Source: CAYQDF01 sp964416175
Lineage (GTDB): Bacteria; Chloroflexota; Anaerolineae; Anaerolineales; UBA4823
DNA: 43,574 nt
NCBI GenBank assembly: GCA_964416175.1
Contig: CAYQDF010000014.1
Location: 1-43,574, forward strand
Direction of reading: 5' to 3'
Position 1 is the first letter of the stretch. Each line of letters opens with the position of its first letter. Of the stretch, positions 24,401 through 32,155 are shown in pieces. Under the pieces are notes generated by a model. The model saw only the letters and a program-made list of their open reading frames with translations, made no database searches and was not told the origin of the DNA. A program made the position numbers and the translations under genes.

Positions 24401-24832
24401 TACATCACTCAATTTGGCGGGGAGGGATTCGATCCCGGACAGTTCAACGAGGCCGTCGGGCTGGCTCTCGGCGCGGATGGACGCTTGTACGTGGCCGATA
24501 CCTGGAACCAGCGCCTCCAGGTCTTCGAACCGGACGGGGCGGGCAGTTTTATCCCATACAAGTCATGGGATATCTACGGGTGGTTCGGCCAGTCGCTAGA
24601 CAATAAACCTTACCTCGCCGTCGATGATCGCCAAAACATCTTCGTGACCGATCCGGAGGGCTACCGGGTGCTGCAGTTTACCGGCGAAGGCGAAATCCTT
24701 CGCTACTGGGGCGATTACAGTCTTGGGGAGGATGGGTTTGGTCTGGCCGGTTCGATAGCGGTGGATCCCTCTGGTGGGGTGTGGGTGAGTGACGCCGGGA
24801 ACAGCCGGCTGATGCACTTCAGCCTGCCATAA
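21470..24832 (+). CDS. PMT/Agl23-like glycosyltransferase-type membrane protein fused to a six-bladed NHL propeller
   Basis: An 1120-residue protein. Residues 28-650 are a many-pass membrane domain like the PMT/ArnT superfamily and the flippase-associated Agl23 group. It has the acidic MSHDETSHVYF loop (Asp56-Glu57), the HGPL motif (80-83) and ARNESLVGLFGVI. Residues 640-820 are an extracytoplasmic domain. From about 823, six NHL repeats form a complete propeller (for example APDGTLYVADTDNHRIQ and GPDGSVYVADTWNHRIQ). It likely transfers sugars from lipid carriers at the outer face of the membrane, with the propeller binding partners or glycan; this is inference. The next gene unit, sucC-sucD, has its own promoter. 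Confidence 0.88.
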   Translation: MELTQTTTQEDALQLLEKPILSRAAVQWTTVVFLAILSLTVFSRLYLLGARVMSHDETSHVYFSWLLEQGRGYKHDPITHGPLQFHLIALSYFMFGDNDFTARLPHAVASILTVLFLWNYRRYFGKVGWLAAAFLMLISPYMLYYGRYARNESLVGLFGVITLWAILRYLESGEQRYLYWLTAATALHFTSKETAFIYTAQAMVFLGVYFLIRLYQNPWPRPEYRTRFLLTFLAAVLGFALAAGGFVLSRGGGPASSTETAPPSVPGESVTAGAAPLALPVLLIGFAALLVLILAIYFLLRGYSPEKLRSERAFDMLIALGTMVLPMGAPFLIKILGWDPLDYSSLGMLRTGLFLVPLALLAIGIGLWWRPRLWIGNAALFWAIYIVFFTTLFTNGAGFFTGVVGSLGYWLEQQGVTRGNQPWYYYILVQIPIYEYLPALGSLLAFGMALFGKRELAAPDTSPQEDPRPAASPQRLAVTLLGFWTITSILAYTYAGEKMPWLTVHIALPMILLSGWGFGYLIESVDWTRWRERRRVIAFLLLVVFLLSLAGLFGSLLGTAPPLQGKTLEQLQATSTFLFSLFASIASAAGLAYLLKSWPLDQIARMCALTFLGLLAVLTTRTAITASFINYDYANEFLVYAHSGPGSKQILSQIEDISRRTTDGLALAVAYDNKTTYPFWWYLRNFPNQRYYHTNPTRDLREAPVIIVGSENYGKIEPIVGQAFYSFEYIRMWWPNQDYFNLTWERIRNALTNPAMRAALFQIWLNRDFTEYGQVVGRDMSLPNWQPSESQRLYVRKDIAAKIWNYGVGPSPEEIVADPYEGKETRLTADLILGAQGTEPGKFNRPRDLAIAPDGTLYVADTDNHRIQHIDREGNVLHVWGSFASLEQGAAPGGTFYEPWGIAIGPDGSVYVADTWNHRIQKFSPDGEFITMWGYFGQAEAPEAFWGPRDIAVDPEGRVLVSDTGNKRIVIFDPDGKYITQFGGEGFDPGQFNEAVGLALGADGRLYVADTWNQRLQVFEPDGAGSFIPYKSWDIYGWFGQSLDNKPYLAVDDRQNIFVTDPEGYRVLQFTGEGEILRYWGDYSLGEDGFGLAGSIAVDPSGGVWVSDAGNSRLMHFSLP

Positions 24833-24839
24833 GAACAGG

Positions 24840-24848
24840 TGGTATAAT
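24840..24848 (+). promoter_or_regulatory. Extended -10 promoter of sucCD
   Basis: TGGTATAAT at 24840-24848 is a perfect extended -10 element (TGn before TATAAT). It lies just after the end of the NHL-protein gene and about 57 bases before the sucC ATG. No good -35 is visible, as expected for an extended -10 promoter. Confidence 0.7.
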
Positions 24849-24904
24849 CCGGCGGGCTGTCCGGCCCGACATCGTCCCTATCCTCGATGAGAGGAGTGAG
24901 CTTG

Positions 24905-26041
24905 ATGAAACTGCACGAATACCAATCCAAACAGATCCTTTCGAAGTACGGCGTCCCCATCCCCGCAGGGCGCGTGGCGGCTACCGCAGCTGAGGCGAAG
25001 CAGATCGCCGAAGAGCTCGGTGGCCGGGTCGTCATTAAATCACAGGTGCTCGTTGGCGGGCGGGGGAAAGCCGGCGGCATCCGCCTCGCCAGGAGCGCCC
25101 GTGAAGTGGAGGAACTGGCCGCGGAGATCCTGGGGATGGAGATCAAAGGGCTGCCTGTGCGCAAGGTGCTCGTCGATGAAGCCGCCAGCATCGAGACCGA
25201 GATCTACCTGGGGATCACCAACGACCGGAACGCACGCAAACCGGTTATGATGGCTTCTTCTGCCGGGGGAGTGGATATCGAGGAAGTCGCCCGGGAGGCT
25301 CCGGAAAAGATCGTGAAAGTGCACATCGATCCCCTCCTGGGGCTGCGCGACTACCAGGCCAGGGACCTGGCAGCCGGGATCGATCTCCCTCGCCATCACT
25401 GGCGATCTTTTGGGCAGATCGCGAGCGCTCTCTGGCAGGCGTACCTCGACAGCGACGCAACCCTGGTGGAGATCAATCCCCTGGTGATCACTTCGGAAGA
25501 CAGGTTGCTTGCCGTGGATGGGAAGATGGTCATCGACGACAATGCTCTTTTTCGCCACCCCGACCTGGCGGAGATGCGCGACCTGGACGTCGAAGCGGAT
25601 GCGGAGATCGAGGCGCGCAAATACGGCCTGTCTTATATCAAACTCGATGGGGCGATCGGATGCATGGTGAACGGCGCCGGGCTGGCGATGACCACCATGG
25701 ACATCATAAAATTGTTTGGCGGAGAGCCGGCAAATTTCCTGGACATTGGCGGTGGTGCCAGCGCCGACAAAGTGAAGGCTGCGTTGCGCATCATCCTGGC
25801 GGATCCGAATGTAAAATCCGTGCTGCTCAACGTTTTCGGCGGCATCACACGCGGGGATGAAGTCGCCCGGGGGATCCTCTCTGCATTGGGCGAAGTGAAA
25901 TCCAGCGTGCCGATGGTCATCCGCCTGGTCGGGACGAAGGCCGCGGAAGGGCGACAGATCCTGGCCGAAGCGAACATGATCACTGCGGAATCGCTGGTAG
26001 ATGCTGCCAGAAAAGCGATTGCGGCTGCGCATGGAGCGTGA
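24905..26041 (+). CDS. sucC: Succinyl-CoA ligase (ADP/GDP-forming), beta subunit
   Basis: The ATP-grasp subunit of the TCA enzyme that makes ATP or GTP from succinyl-CoA. ATG 24905 gives the canonical MKLHEYQSKQILSKYGVPIPAG start, with GAGGAG upstream; 378 residues is normal. Seen: VIKSQVLVGGRGKAGGI (about 45-61), the LVEINPLVIT metal/nucleotide block (about 188-197), and GCMVNGAGLAMTTMDIIKLFGGEPANFLDIGGGA (about 250-283). It is followed by sucD with three bases between. Confidence 0.97.
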   Translation: MKLHEYQSKQILSKYGVPIPAGRVAATAAEAKQIAEELGGRVVIKSQVLVGGRGKAGGIRLARSAREVEELAAEILGMEIKGLPVRKVLVDEAASIETEIYLGITNDRNARKPVMMASSAGGVDIEEVAREAPEKIVKVHIDPLLGLRDYQARDLAAGIDLPRHHWRSFGQIASALWQAYLDSDATLVEINPLVITSEDRLLAVDGKMVIDDNALFRHPDLAEMRDLDVEADAEIEARKYGLSYIKLDGAIGCMVNGAGLAMTTMDIIKLFGGEPANFLDIGGGASADKVKAALRIILADPNVKSVLLNVFGGITRGDEVARGILSALGEVKSSVPMVIRLVGTKAAEGRQILAEANMITAESLVDAARKAIAAAHGA

Positions 26042-26044
26042 GCA

Positions 26045-26908
26045 ATGAGTATCCTGGTTGATAAGTCCACACGACTACTCGTCCAGGGGATCACCGGCAA
26101 CGAAGGGCTGTTTCACACCCAGCAGATGGTCGCCTACGGGACTAACATCGTGGCCGGAGTGACCCCCGGCAAGGGCGGCGAATGGGTGCTCGATGGAAAA
26201 ATCCCCGTCTTCGATTCCGTACGGATCGCCGTGGAAGCCACCGGCGCCAACGCCAGTGTGATCTTCGTGCCCGCCCGGTTTGCCCCGGACGCGATCTATG
26301 AAGCTGCCGATGCGGGCCTCCCGCTGATCGTCTGCATCACGGAAGGCATCCCTGTCCAGGACATGATGCGCGTCCGTAATTATCTCGACCAGAAACACAT
26401 CCGTCTGGTTGGTCCTAACTGCCCGGGTCTGCTGACACCCGGGGAAGCCAAGGTCGGCATCATACCGGGGGATATCGCCATCCCCGGAAATGTCGGGGTG
26501 GTGTCCCGCTCAGGGACCCTGACGTATGAGGTGCTCTATGCACTCAAAATGGTGGGCATGGGCGTGACGACCTGCGTGGGCATCGGGGGCGACCCGATCA
26601 ACGGCACCAGTTTCATCGATGCCCTGGGAATGTTCGAAGCGGACCCGCACACCGAGAAAGTGATCCTGATTGGAGAGATCGGCGGAACCGATGAAGAGCG
26701 GGCAGCGGAATTCATCGCCGATCAGATGACGAAGCCCGTGGTCGCCTTCGTCGCCGGGCAGACCGCGCCTCCTGGAAAGCGCATGGGACACGCCGGCGCG
26801 ATCGTCGAGGGAGGCTCCGGCACAGCCGCGGAAAAGATCCGGGCCTTCGAATCGGCAGGCATTCGGGTGGCGCCCCACCCCGAAGCGATCCCTGATATGC
26901 TCGCCTGA
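26045..26908 (+). CDS. sucD: Succinyl-CoA ligase, alpha subunit
   Basis: The CoA-binding and phosphohistidine subunit. 287 residues. Seen: the Rossmann CoA site LLVQGITGNEGLFHT (11-25) and NIVAGVTPGKGG (34-45), the VGPNCPGLLTPGE block (122-134), and GHAGAIVEGGSGTAAEK (248-264) with the phosphorylated His249. Together with sucC it completes one step of the TCA cycle; citrate synthase and malate dehydrogenase are in a separate cluster about 7 kb away. A strong hairpin follows the gene. Confidence 0.97.
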   Translation: MSILVDKSTRLLVQGITGNEGLFHTQQMVAYGTNIVAGVTPGKGGEWVLDGKIPVFDSVRIAVEATGANASVIFVPARFAPDAIYEAADAGLPLIVCITEGIPVQDMMRVRNYLDQKHIRLVGPNCPGLLTPGEAKVGIIPGDIAIPGNVGVVSRSGTLTYEVLYALKMVGMGVTTCVGIGGDPINGTSFIDALGMFEADPHTEKVILIGEIGGTDEERAAEFIADQMTKPVVAFVAGQTAPPGKRMGHAGAIVEGGSGTAAEKIRAFESAGIRVAPHPEAIPDMLA

Positions 26909-26961
26909 CCCAACATCGATCCCTCCCGCCTGGCGTAGCCTGGGCTGGTTAAACATAACTC

Positions 26962-26995
26962 AGAGCAGCGCTTCACATGTCTCGAGCGCTGCTCT
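26962..26995. terminator. Hairpin between sucD and acpP
   Basis: AGAGCAGCGCT (26962-26972) and AGCGCTGCTCT (26985-26995) form a perfect 11-bp stem with a 12-base loop between the convergent genes sucD (+) and acpP (-). It probably works for both directions, although no long T run follows. Confidence 0.75.
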
Positions 26996-27054
26996 ATCAT
27001 TCAATAAAGGGGGTTTTTACTGGTATTGGCGTCGGCGACCGGCGGCAGCGGAGG

Positions 27055-27294
27055 CTAATGCACCATGTGCGTGTTGATGTACTTGACCGCTTCCCCAACA
27101 GTGCTGATCTTCTGGGCGTCTTCGTCAGAAATTTCCCCCCCGAATTTATCCTCGAAAGCCATGATCAGCTCGACGAGGTCGAGTGAATCTGCCTCCAGGT
27201 CTTCCCGGAATCTTGCATCCTCAGTGACCCTGGATTCGTCCACATTGAGTAAGTCGACGATAATCGACTTGACCTCAGAATATGTATCAGCCAT
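27055..27294 (-). CDS. acpP: Acyl carrier protein
   Basis: ACP carries acyl chains on a phosphopantetheine arm during fatty acid synthesis. ATG 27294 with AAGGAGAGG upstream gives a 79-residue, very acidic protein. The attachment Ser37 lies in EADSLDLVELIMAFED, the standard ADSLD motif. It is transcribed alone between convergent sucD and divergent IDI. It has a near-consensus promoter. PlsX and FabF, which use ACP, are encoded elsewhere in this window. Confidence 0.97.
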   Translation of the reverse strand: MADTYSEVKSIIVDLLNVDESRVTEDARFREDLEADSLDLVELIMAFEDKFGGEISDEDAQKISTVGEAVKYINTHMVH

Positions 27295-27331
27295 TCGTTC
27301 ACCTCTCCTTCTGCACGACGTATACCCGCCA

Positions 27332-27359
27332 ATTGTATTCAAGCTGTTGGATCTGTCAA
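27332..27359 (-). promoter_or_regulatory. Promoter of acpP
   Basis: On the minus strand TTGACA (27359-27354), a 16-base spacer and TACAAT (27337-27332). Transcription would start near 27325, about 30 bases before the acpP ATG. This fits strong expression of ACP. Confidence 0.8.
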
Positions 27360-27490
27360 GCTCCGATTAATTTACAGGTCACCCTGCGATCGAAACACAA
27401 TCAATTAATGGAGCGATCCGCCAAAATGAGATACAATGGCAGGCGCAACGCAGACTGCCTGGATACCTCGATTCACTTGAACACCTCGGC

Positions 27491-28534
27491 ATGCCAAAAG
27501 TTACGCAGATCAGCTCCCGAAAAACGGATCACATCCGGATCAACTTGAACGAAGATGTCCGCTCAGGCCTGACGACAGGGCTGGAGCGCTACCGGTTCAT
27601 CCACCGGGCGCTCCCCGAGCTGGACCTCGAATCCGTGGACACCCGGGTGCAGGTCTTCAACCGCACTCTTCAGGCGCCGGTCCTCATCTCTTCGATGACG
27701 GGCGGCACCCCTGAAGCGGGGAGGATCAACCACCTGCTGGCGGAAGCTGCCCAGGCTTCCGGGATCGCCATGGGCCTTGGCTCTATCCGGGCCGCGATCG
27801 AAAACCCCGAGCTGGCTGAAACGTTCCAGGTGCGCCGTGTCGCCCCGGACATCCTGCTCTTCGCCAATCTGGGCGCCGTGCAACTCAATTACGGATATGG
27901 CCTGGACGAATGCCGGCGGGCAGTTGAAATTGCCGAAGCGGATGCGCTGATCTTGCACCTCAACCCCCTCCAGGAAGCTGTCCAGCCCGAGGGAGATACG
28001 CGATTCGCCGGGCTCCTGGATAAGATTGCAGCGGTCTGCCGCGCGCTGCCGGTGCCGGTCGTGGTGAAGGAAGTGGGCTGGGGGTTTTCCGAGGAGGATG
28101 CCCGGCGGCTGGCGGCGATTGGCGTCTCGGCGATTGACGCGGCTGGGGCTGGAGGGACTTCCTGGTCGCAGGTGGAGATGCACCGCGCGATCAATGACTA
28201 CCAGGCCCGCCTGGCGGCCGCCTTCATCGATTGGGGCATCCCGACCGCGGAGGTTATCAGGAACATCCGGCGCGCGGCCCCTGACCTGCTCGTGTTCGCC
28301 TCCGGCGGTCTGCGCAACGGCATCGACATCGCCAAGTGTCTCGCGCTGGGCGCCACCCTGGGAGGGATGGCCAGTCCATTCTTGAAAGCGGCTGCGCAAT
28401 CTCTGGAAGCTATTCTGCTGGAAATCCAGCTCATCACACGCCAGATCCAGGTGGCGATGTTTGCCGCCGGTGCGGGCGACCTCAACCAGCTGCACGAAAT
28501 TAGATTAATAGAAGAGGGTCGTGAACAAGGATAA
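27491..28534 (+). CDS. fni: Isopentenyl-diphosphate delta-isomerase, type 2
   Basis: Type 2 IDI is an FMN-dependent enzyme that interconverts IPP and DMAPP, unrelated to type 1 IDI. 347 residues. Seen: SSRKTDHIRINL (8-19), the FMN-binding LISSMTGGTPEAGRIN (about 65-80), GLGSIRAAIENPE (about 95-107), LILHLNPLQEAVQPEGD (about 153-169) with the catalytic Gln, KEVGWGFS, and AAGAGGTSW. The stop overlaps the polyprenyl synthase start by 14 bases, so isomerisation and chain elongation are translated together. Confidence 0.96.
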   Translation: MPKVTQISSRKTDHIRINLNEDVRSGLTTGLERYRFIHRALPELDLESVDTRVQVFNRTLQAPVLISSMTGGTPEAGRINHLLAEAAQASGIAMGLGSIRAAIENPELAETFQVRRVAPDILLFANLGAVQLNYGYGLDECRRAVEIAEADALILHLNPLQEAVQPEGDTRFAGLLDKIAAVCRALPVPVVVKEVGWGFSEEDARRLAAIGVSAIDAAGAGGTSWSQVEMHRAINDYQARLAAAFIDWGIPTAEVIRNIRRAAPDLLVFASGGLRNGIDIAKCLALGATLGGMASPFLKAAAQSLEAILLEIQLITRQIQVAMFAAGAGDLNQLHEIRLIEEGREQG

Positions 28535-29549
28535 CCTGACCGAAGTCATGCTCGAATCTATCGAAGAGGAACTCCGGTCCGCCATCGGGATAATCGACCA
28601 AACCGGTGCCTGGGGGAGTTCGCTTCGGGTATTCCGCGCCATGCTGGCATACCACCTTGGATGGGAAGGAGAAGGCGCCGGTCTGGAAGCGCGCGGCAAA
28701 CGCATCCGTCCTCTGCTCCTTCTCCTTACATGTGCTTCCGCGGGGGGCGAATGGCAGCAGGCGCTGCCAGCCGCCGCCGGCGTGGAGCTGGTACATAATT
28801 TTTCGCTCATCCATGACGACATCCAGGATAACAGCCCTTACCGTCGGGGTCGCGAAACGGTGTGGAAGCTGTGGGGCATTCCGCAGGCGATCAACGCCGG
28901 TGATGCGATGCTGGCCCTCGCCCACCTCGGGATTATGCGCCTCGAGCAGAGCGCTTCGCCAGAGGTAGCCTTCCGGGCAGCGCGCATCCTCCAGTTGGCT
29001 TGCCTGGAGCTCACCAAAGGACAGCACCTGGACCTCGCCTACGAAGCAAGCCAGCGCCTGACTCTGGATGAGTACTGGACGATGGTGACCGGGAAGACCG
29101 CCGCGCTCCTGGCAGCCTGCACCGAGCTGGGCGCCCTGGTGGCTGGCATTCCCGATGAGTGCCGGGGACACTACCGCGACTTTGGACTGAATCTGGGACT
29201 GGCTTTCCAGGCGCAGGATGACCTGCTCGGCATTTGGGGAGACGCCGCCCTGACCGGCAAGTCCGCTGAAAGCGACCTGCTGGCGGGAAAGAAATCCCTG
29301 CCGATAGTGTTCGGCTTGAACCAGGAAGGAGATTTTGCCCGGCGTTGGGAACAGGGCCCGATCCGGGCCGATGAGGTCCCCGCCCTCGCCAGGCAGCTGG
29401 AAGCGGAAGGCGCACGGGCTTACGTCCAGGAGTGTGCCGCGGGGATGACCAAACGCGCCCTGGCAGCGCTTCAAGAGACAGAGCCCGAGGGGCAGGCGGG
29501 GGAGCTGCTCGTTGCCCTGGCGACAAGGCTCCTGAATCGATCCGGCTGA
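28521..29549 (+). CDS. Polyprenyl diphosphate synthase (FPP/GGPP synthase family)
   Basis: A 342-residue trans-prenyltransferase that elongates IPP onto allylic diphosphates. GTG 28521 is chosen inside the end of fni, preceded by AGAGGG. The first Asp-rich motif is intact (DDIQD, 99-103) with GKRIRPLLLLL before it. The second reads DDLLG (233-237), where the family consensus has a third Asp; DDLLGIWGD is a variant also known in actinobacterial GGPP synthases. Phe at -5 from the first motif may limit chain length. It probably makes C15-C20 products for quinones or carotenoids. Confidence 0.92.
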   Translation: MNKDNLTEVMLESIEEELRSAIGIIDQTGAWGSSLRVFRAMLAYHLGWEGEGAGLEARGKRIRPLLLLLTCASAGGEWQQALPAAAGVELVHNFSLIHDDIQDNSPYRRGRETVWKLWGIPQAINAGDAMLALAHLGIMRLEQSASPEVAFRAARILQLACLELTKGQHLDLAYEASQRLTLDEYWTMVTGKTAALLAACTELGALVAGIPDECRGHYRDFGLNLGLAFQAQDDLLGIWGDAALTGKSAESDLLAGKKSLPIVFGLNQEGDFARRWEQGPIRADEVPALARQLEAEGARAYVQECAAGMTKRALAALQETEPEGQAGELLVALATRLLNRSG

Positions 29550-29562
29550 CAGCGATCCGGGT

Positions 29563-30759
29563 CTAAACGAACCGCATGAAGACCTGATTTCCCAACAAAC
29601 GCCCTCTGGCTGTGAGCCGCAGGCTCTCTCCCCCTTCCTTCGATACTTCCAGCAGCCCGAGGTCTACCAGCTCCCTGATCTCTTCCCCGAACTGCTCCTG
29701 CAGCGAACACCCAAAACGCTCCTGGAACCCCGCAACCGACACCCCTTCCCGGGTCAGCCGCAGGCCCATGAACAGCGTCTCGCTCATCTCGGTCCTCCGG
29801 TCGACACGGATGGTCTCGACCGCGGCCGGGCTGGCAGGGAACTCCCCGCTGGCGGTCGGCGGCTCCTCCCTTATCAGCCGCCGGATGAACGCCTGTGGTG
29901 CGTAAATGTTGACGGTGCGCACGCCGCCGGCGTACCCGTGCGCCCCTGCGCCAAAGCCCAGATAAGCCAGATTGCGCCAGTACTGCAGGTTGTGTCGGCA
30001 GGACAACAGTTCGCCGCCGCCATCAAAGCGCGCCCAGTTCGAGATTTCGTACTGATGGTACCCGCGGGAATCGAGCCTTTCTCCCGACCACTCGTACATC
30101 TCCGCTGCCAGGTCCGGGTCAGGCAGAGGGAGCAGACCGCGCTCGACATAGTGCGCGAGGGGCGTACCGTGTTCCAGAGTCAGGGCGTAGAGTGAGAGAT
30201 GTTCCGGTTCGAGATCCAGCGCCGACATCAGCGAGAGCCGCCAGTCTTTCAGGGTCTGGTGCGGCAGGCCGAAGATCAGGTCCAGGTTCAGGTTGGCGAA
30301 ACCGGCCTGGCGGGCAGCCTTTACCGCTTCGATAACCGTCAGGGGATCGTGCGTCCGTTCCAGCAAGCGGAGTTCGTCGGGTCGGGCGGACTGCATTCCC
30401 AGGCTAAGGCGGTTGAATCCCATCGCGAACAGCTCCCTCAAGTACGCCCTGGTCAGCCCCTCTGGGTTTGCCTCGAGGGTGATCTCCGCTGCCTCCCACA
30501 CGTCGAAAGATTCCCGGAGCGTGGATAAGAGACTGGCGAGATCGGCTGCCGGTAGCAAAGAAGGCGTCCCGCCGCCGAAAAACACCGTGTGGACCGGGAG
30601 GCGCTCGCCGGCTGCTGAAGATACCCACCAGAGCTCTTCGTGGAGCGCTGCGACGTAAGCCGGGATCTGGCTCTCCAGCCCGGCGTAGGTGTTGAAATCG
30701 CAATACCCGCAGCGATGGCGGCAGAACGGGATGTGCAGGTAAAGACTGTAGGGCTGCAT
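29563..30759 (-). CDS. hemW: HemW-like radical SAM protein
   Basis: A 398-residue protein related to oxygen-independent coproporphyrinogen oxidase. The radical SAM motif CRHRCGYC (Cys13, Cys17, Cys20) lies at the very N-terminus, after LYLHIPF, as in HemW and unlike HemN, which has a longer lead. FGGGTPSLL (61-69) is the SAM-binding GGGTP motif. HemW proteins bind heme and are thought to deliver it rather than decarboxylate coproporphyrinogen. The gene converges on the polyprenyl synthase gene and shares a 236-bp divergent region with the LysM gene. Confidence 0.92.
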   Translation of the reverse strand: MQPYSLYLHIPFCRHRCGYCDFNTYAGLESQIPAYVAALHEELWWVSSAAGERLPVHTVFFGGGTPSLLPAADLASLLSTLRESFDVWEAAEITLEANPEGLTRAYLRELFAMGFNRLSLGMQSARPDELRLLERTHDPLTVIEAVKAARQAGFANLNLDLIFGLPHQTLKDWRLSLMSALDLEPEHLSLYALTLEHGTPLAHYVERGLLPLPDPDLAAEMYEWSGERLDSRGYHQYEISNWARFDGGGELLSCRHNLQYWRNLAYLGFGAGAHGYAGGVRTVNIYAPQAFIRRLIREEPPTASGEFPASPAAVETIRVDRRTEMSETLFMGLRLTREGVSVAGFQERFGCSLQEQFGEEIRELVDLGLLEVSKEGGESLRLTARGRLLGNQVFMRFV

Positions 30760-30824
30760 CTCCCGCGCAGTATACCAGCTGGCGGGCAGCGCATCAGGCT
30801 GATTTTCTTCTCCCAGGCAGCGAA

Positions 30825-30849
30825 TTTACGCCAGCCCATATGGCGTAAA
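30825..30849. promoter_or_regulatory. Inverted repeat in the hemW/LysM divergent region (candidate operator)
   Basis: TTTACGCCA (30825-30833) and TGGCGTAAA (30841-30849) are perfect 9-bp inverted repeats with a 7-base centre, about 75 bp upstream of hemW and 50 bp upstream of the LysM promoter. Regulator unknown; a hairpin in the RNA is equally possible. Confidence 0.45.
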
Positions 30850-30897
30850 GGCATTCCCCTGGCATGACTGCTGACGAAGAGCGGAAGGATAAAAGGC

Positions 30898-30906
30898 TGG
30901 TATAAT
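30898..30906 (+). promoter_or_regulatory. Extended -10 promoter of the LysM gene
   Basis: TGGTATAAT at 30898-30906 is a perfect extended -10, identical to the one before sucC. It lies 90 bases before ATG 30996 and drives the LysM and YibE/F genes. Confidence 0.7.
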
Positions 30907-30995
30907 CCCGGCAGCTGGCAAGAAACGGCAGGTCAGGAAAAAGGGCTGCGAAGTCTGGCATGCCAGTATCCTGCCGAAGCTGCCCGGAAAAATAT

Positions 30996-32147
30996 ATGAC
31001 TGCTGAAACCCCCTCAAAACCCACCCGGCTCTGCCCGACCTGCGGGACGCGCGTCAGCGAGGACGCCACCCGCTGCCTGGTCTGCGGCAGCGATCTAACC
31101 GGACCTGAGAAACCGATCCGCCAGGCGCGACCGGTCCAGGGCAGCCGGATGCCCGAAATCACCCTCAGCCTGCCGCTGGCCCTGGGGCTGCTGGCGGTCT
31201 TCCTGGCCGTCGGAGCCGGGATCGTGTTCCTCGCCTTGCGCCAGACCGGTCAGGCGGTTGGAACTGTTGCGCCGACGCCGACTGAAACCATGACGGTCAC
31301 CCCGACGAGCACGTCCACCCCAGCCACACCCACGCCGACCGATACTCCTGCCCCTACCCCGACTCCCCAGGTTTACATCGTCAAGGCAGGGGACACCTGT
31401 GCACAGATCGCCTTCAGTTTCGGCGTCTCGGTGCAGAGCATCGTTTTGCTCAACAATCTCTCCGCCAGCTGCGATGTGTTTGAAGGAGATGAACTGCTCA
31501 TCCCCCAACCCACGCCAACTGCCACGCCGCTGCCCTCGGCCACTCTGAGTCCAGCCGATGCCACCGAACAGGCTTGCGAGAAAGACAGCTACGTCGTCCA
31601 GGCAAACGATACCCTCTCCAGCATCGCGAACGCATACAACGTGCCAATGGCGGTCATCCAGGAATACAACGGCCTCCCCTCGGAAGTGGTCTTCAGCGGG
31701 ATGACCCTGACTATCCCCCTGTGCGAGCGCTTCCCCACGCCGGGACCTTCGCCCACCCCGACCTTGCCGCCTCCGTATCCGGCCCCGAACCTGCTCCTGC
31801 CGCCGGACGGCTCCCGGTTCATCCAATCCGGGGACGCGGTCACCCTGCAATGGGCATCCGTGGGGACTCTGCTCGAAAACGAAGCCTACCAGGTCACAGT
31901 CCTTGATTTCACCGAGGGCGAGAACCGGCGCCTGGTCGAATACGTCACAGACACGAAATTCATCGTCCCCATCTCGTTCCGTTCGACGGACAGCCTGCCC
32001 CACATTTACCGCTGGTGGGTGATGGTCGCTCGCCAGTCCGGCACAGACGAAAATGGGAACCCGCAATGGGATTCGGCAGGCGCTGCCAGCAGCCAGCGCG
32101 TGTTCTTGTGGTCCGGGGGTCCAGCGGCAGCCACGCCCACTCCCTGA
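30996..32147 (+). CDS. Zinc-ribbon, single-pass membrane protein with two LysM domains
   Basis: A 383-residue protein. The N-terminal zinc ribbon is CPTCG and CLVCG (Cys13, 16, 27, 30). One membrane segment (57-81) follows, then a Thr/Pro-rich linker (91-125). LysM1 covers 127-170 (YIVKAGDTCAQIA) and LysM2 covers 199-241 (YVVQANDTLSSIA), with a C-terminal beta-rich, perhaps fibronectin-like domain (about 260-370). The LysM part lies outside and probably binds peptidoglycan or other N-acetylated glycans, with the zinc ribbon inside. ATG 30996 is chosen; ATG 30960 would add 12 residues. It is followed eight bases later by the YibE/F gene. Confidence 0.85.
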   Translation: MTAETPSKPTRLCPTCGTRVSEDATRCLVCGSDLTGPEKPIRQARPVQGSRMPEITLSLPLALGLLAVFLAVGAGIVFLALRQTGQAVGTVAPTPTETMTVTPTSTSTPATPTPTDTPAPTPTPQVYIVKAGDTCAQIAFSFGVSVQSIVLLNNLSASCDVFEGDELLIPQPTPTATPLPSATLSPADATEQACEKDSYVVQANDTLSSIANAYNVPMAVIQEYNGLPSEVVFSGMTLTIPLCERFPTPGPSPTPTLPPPYPAPNLLLPPDGSRFIQSGDAVTLQWASVGTLLENEAYQVTVLDFTEGENRRLVEYVTDTKFIVPISFRSTDSLPHIYRWWVMVARQSGTDENGNPQWDSAGAASSQRVFLWSGGPAAATPTP

Positions 32148-32155
32148 TCCTTTCG

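Noticed and set aside
22570..24412. Open frames of 262 and 354 codons inside the PMT-NHL gene
   Set aside because: Frame-shifted and antisense shadows caused by high GC at codon position three; the main frame shows membrane segments and NHL repeats.
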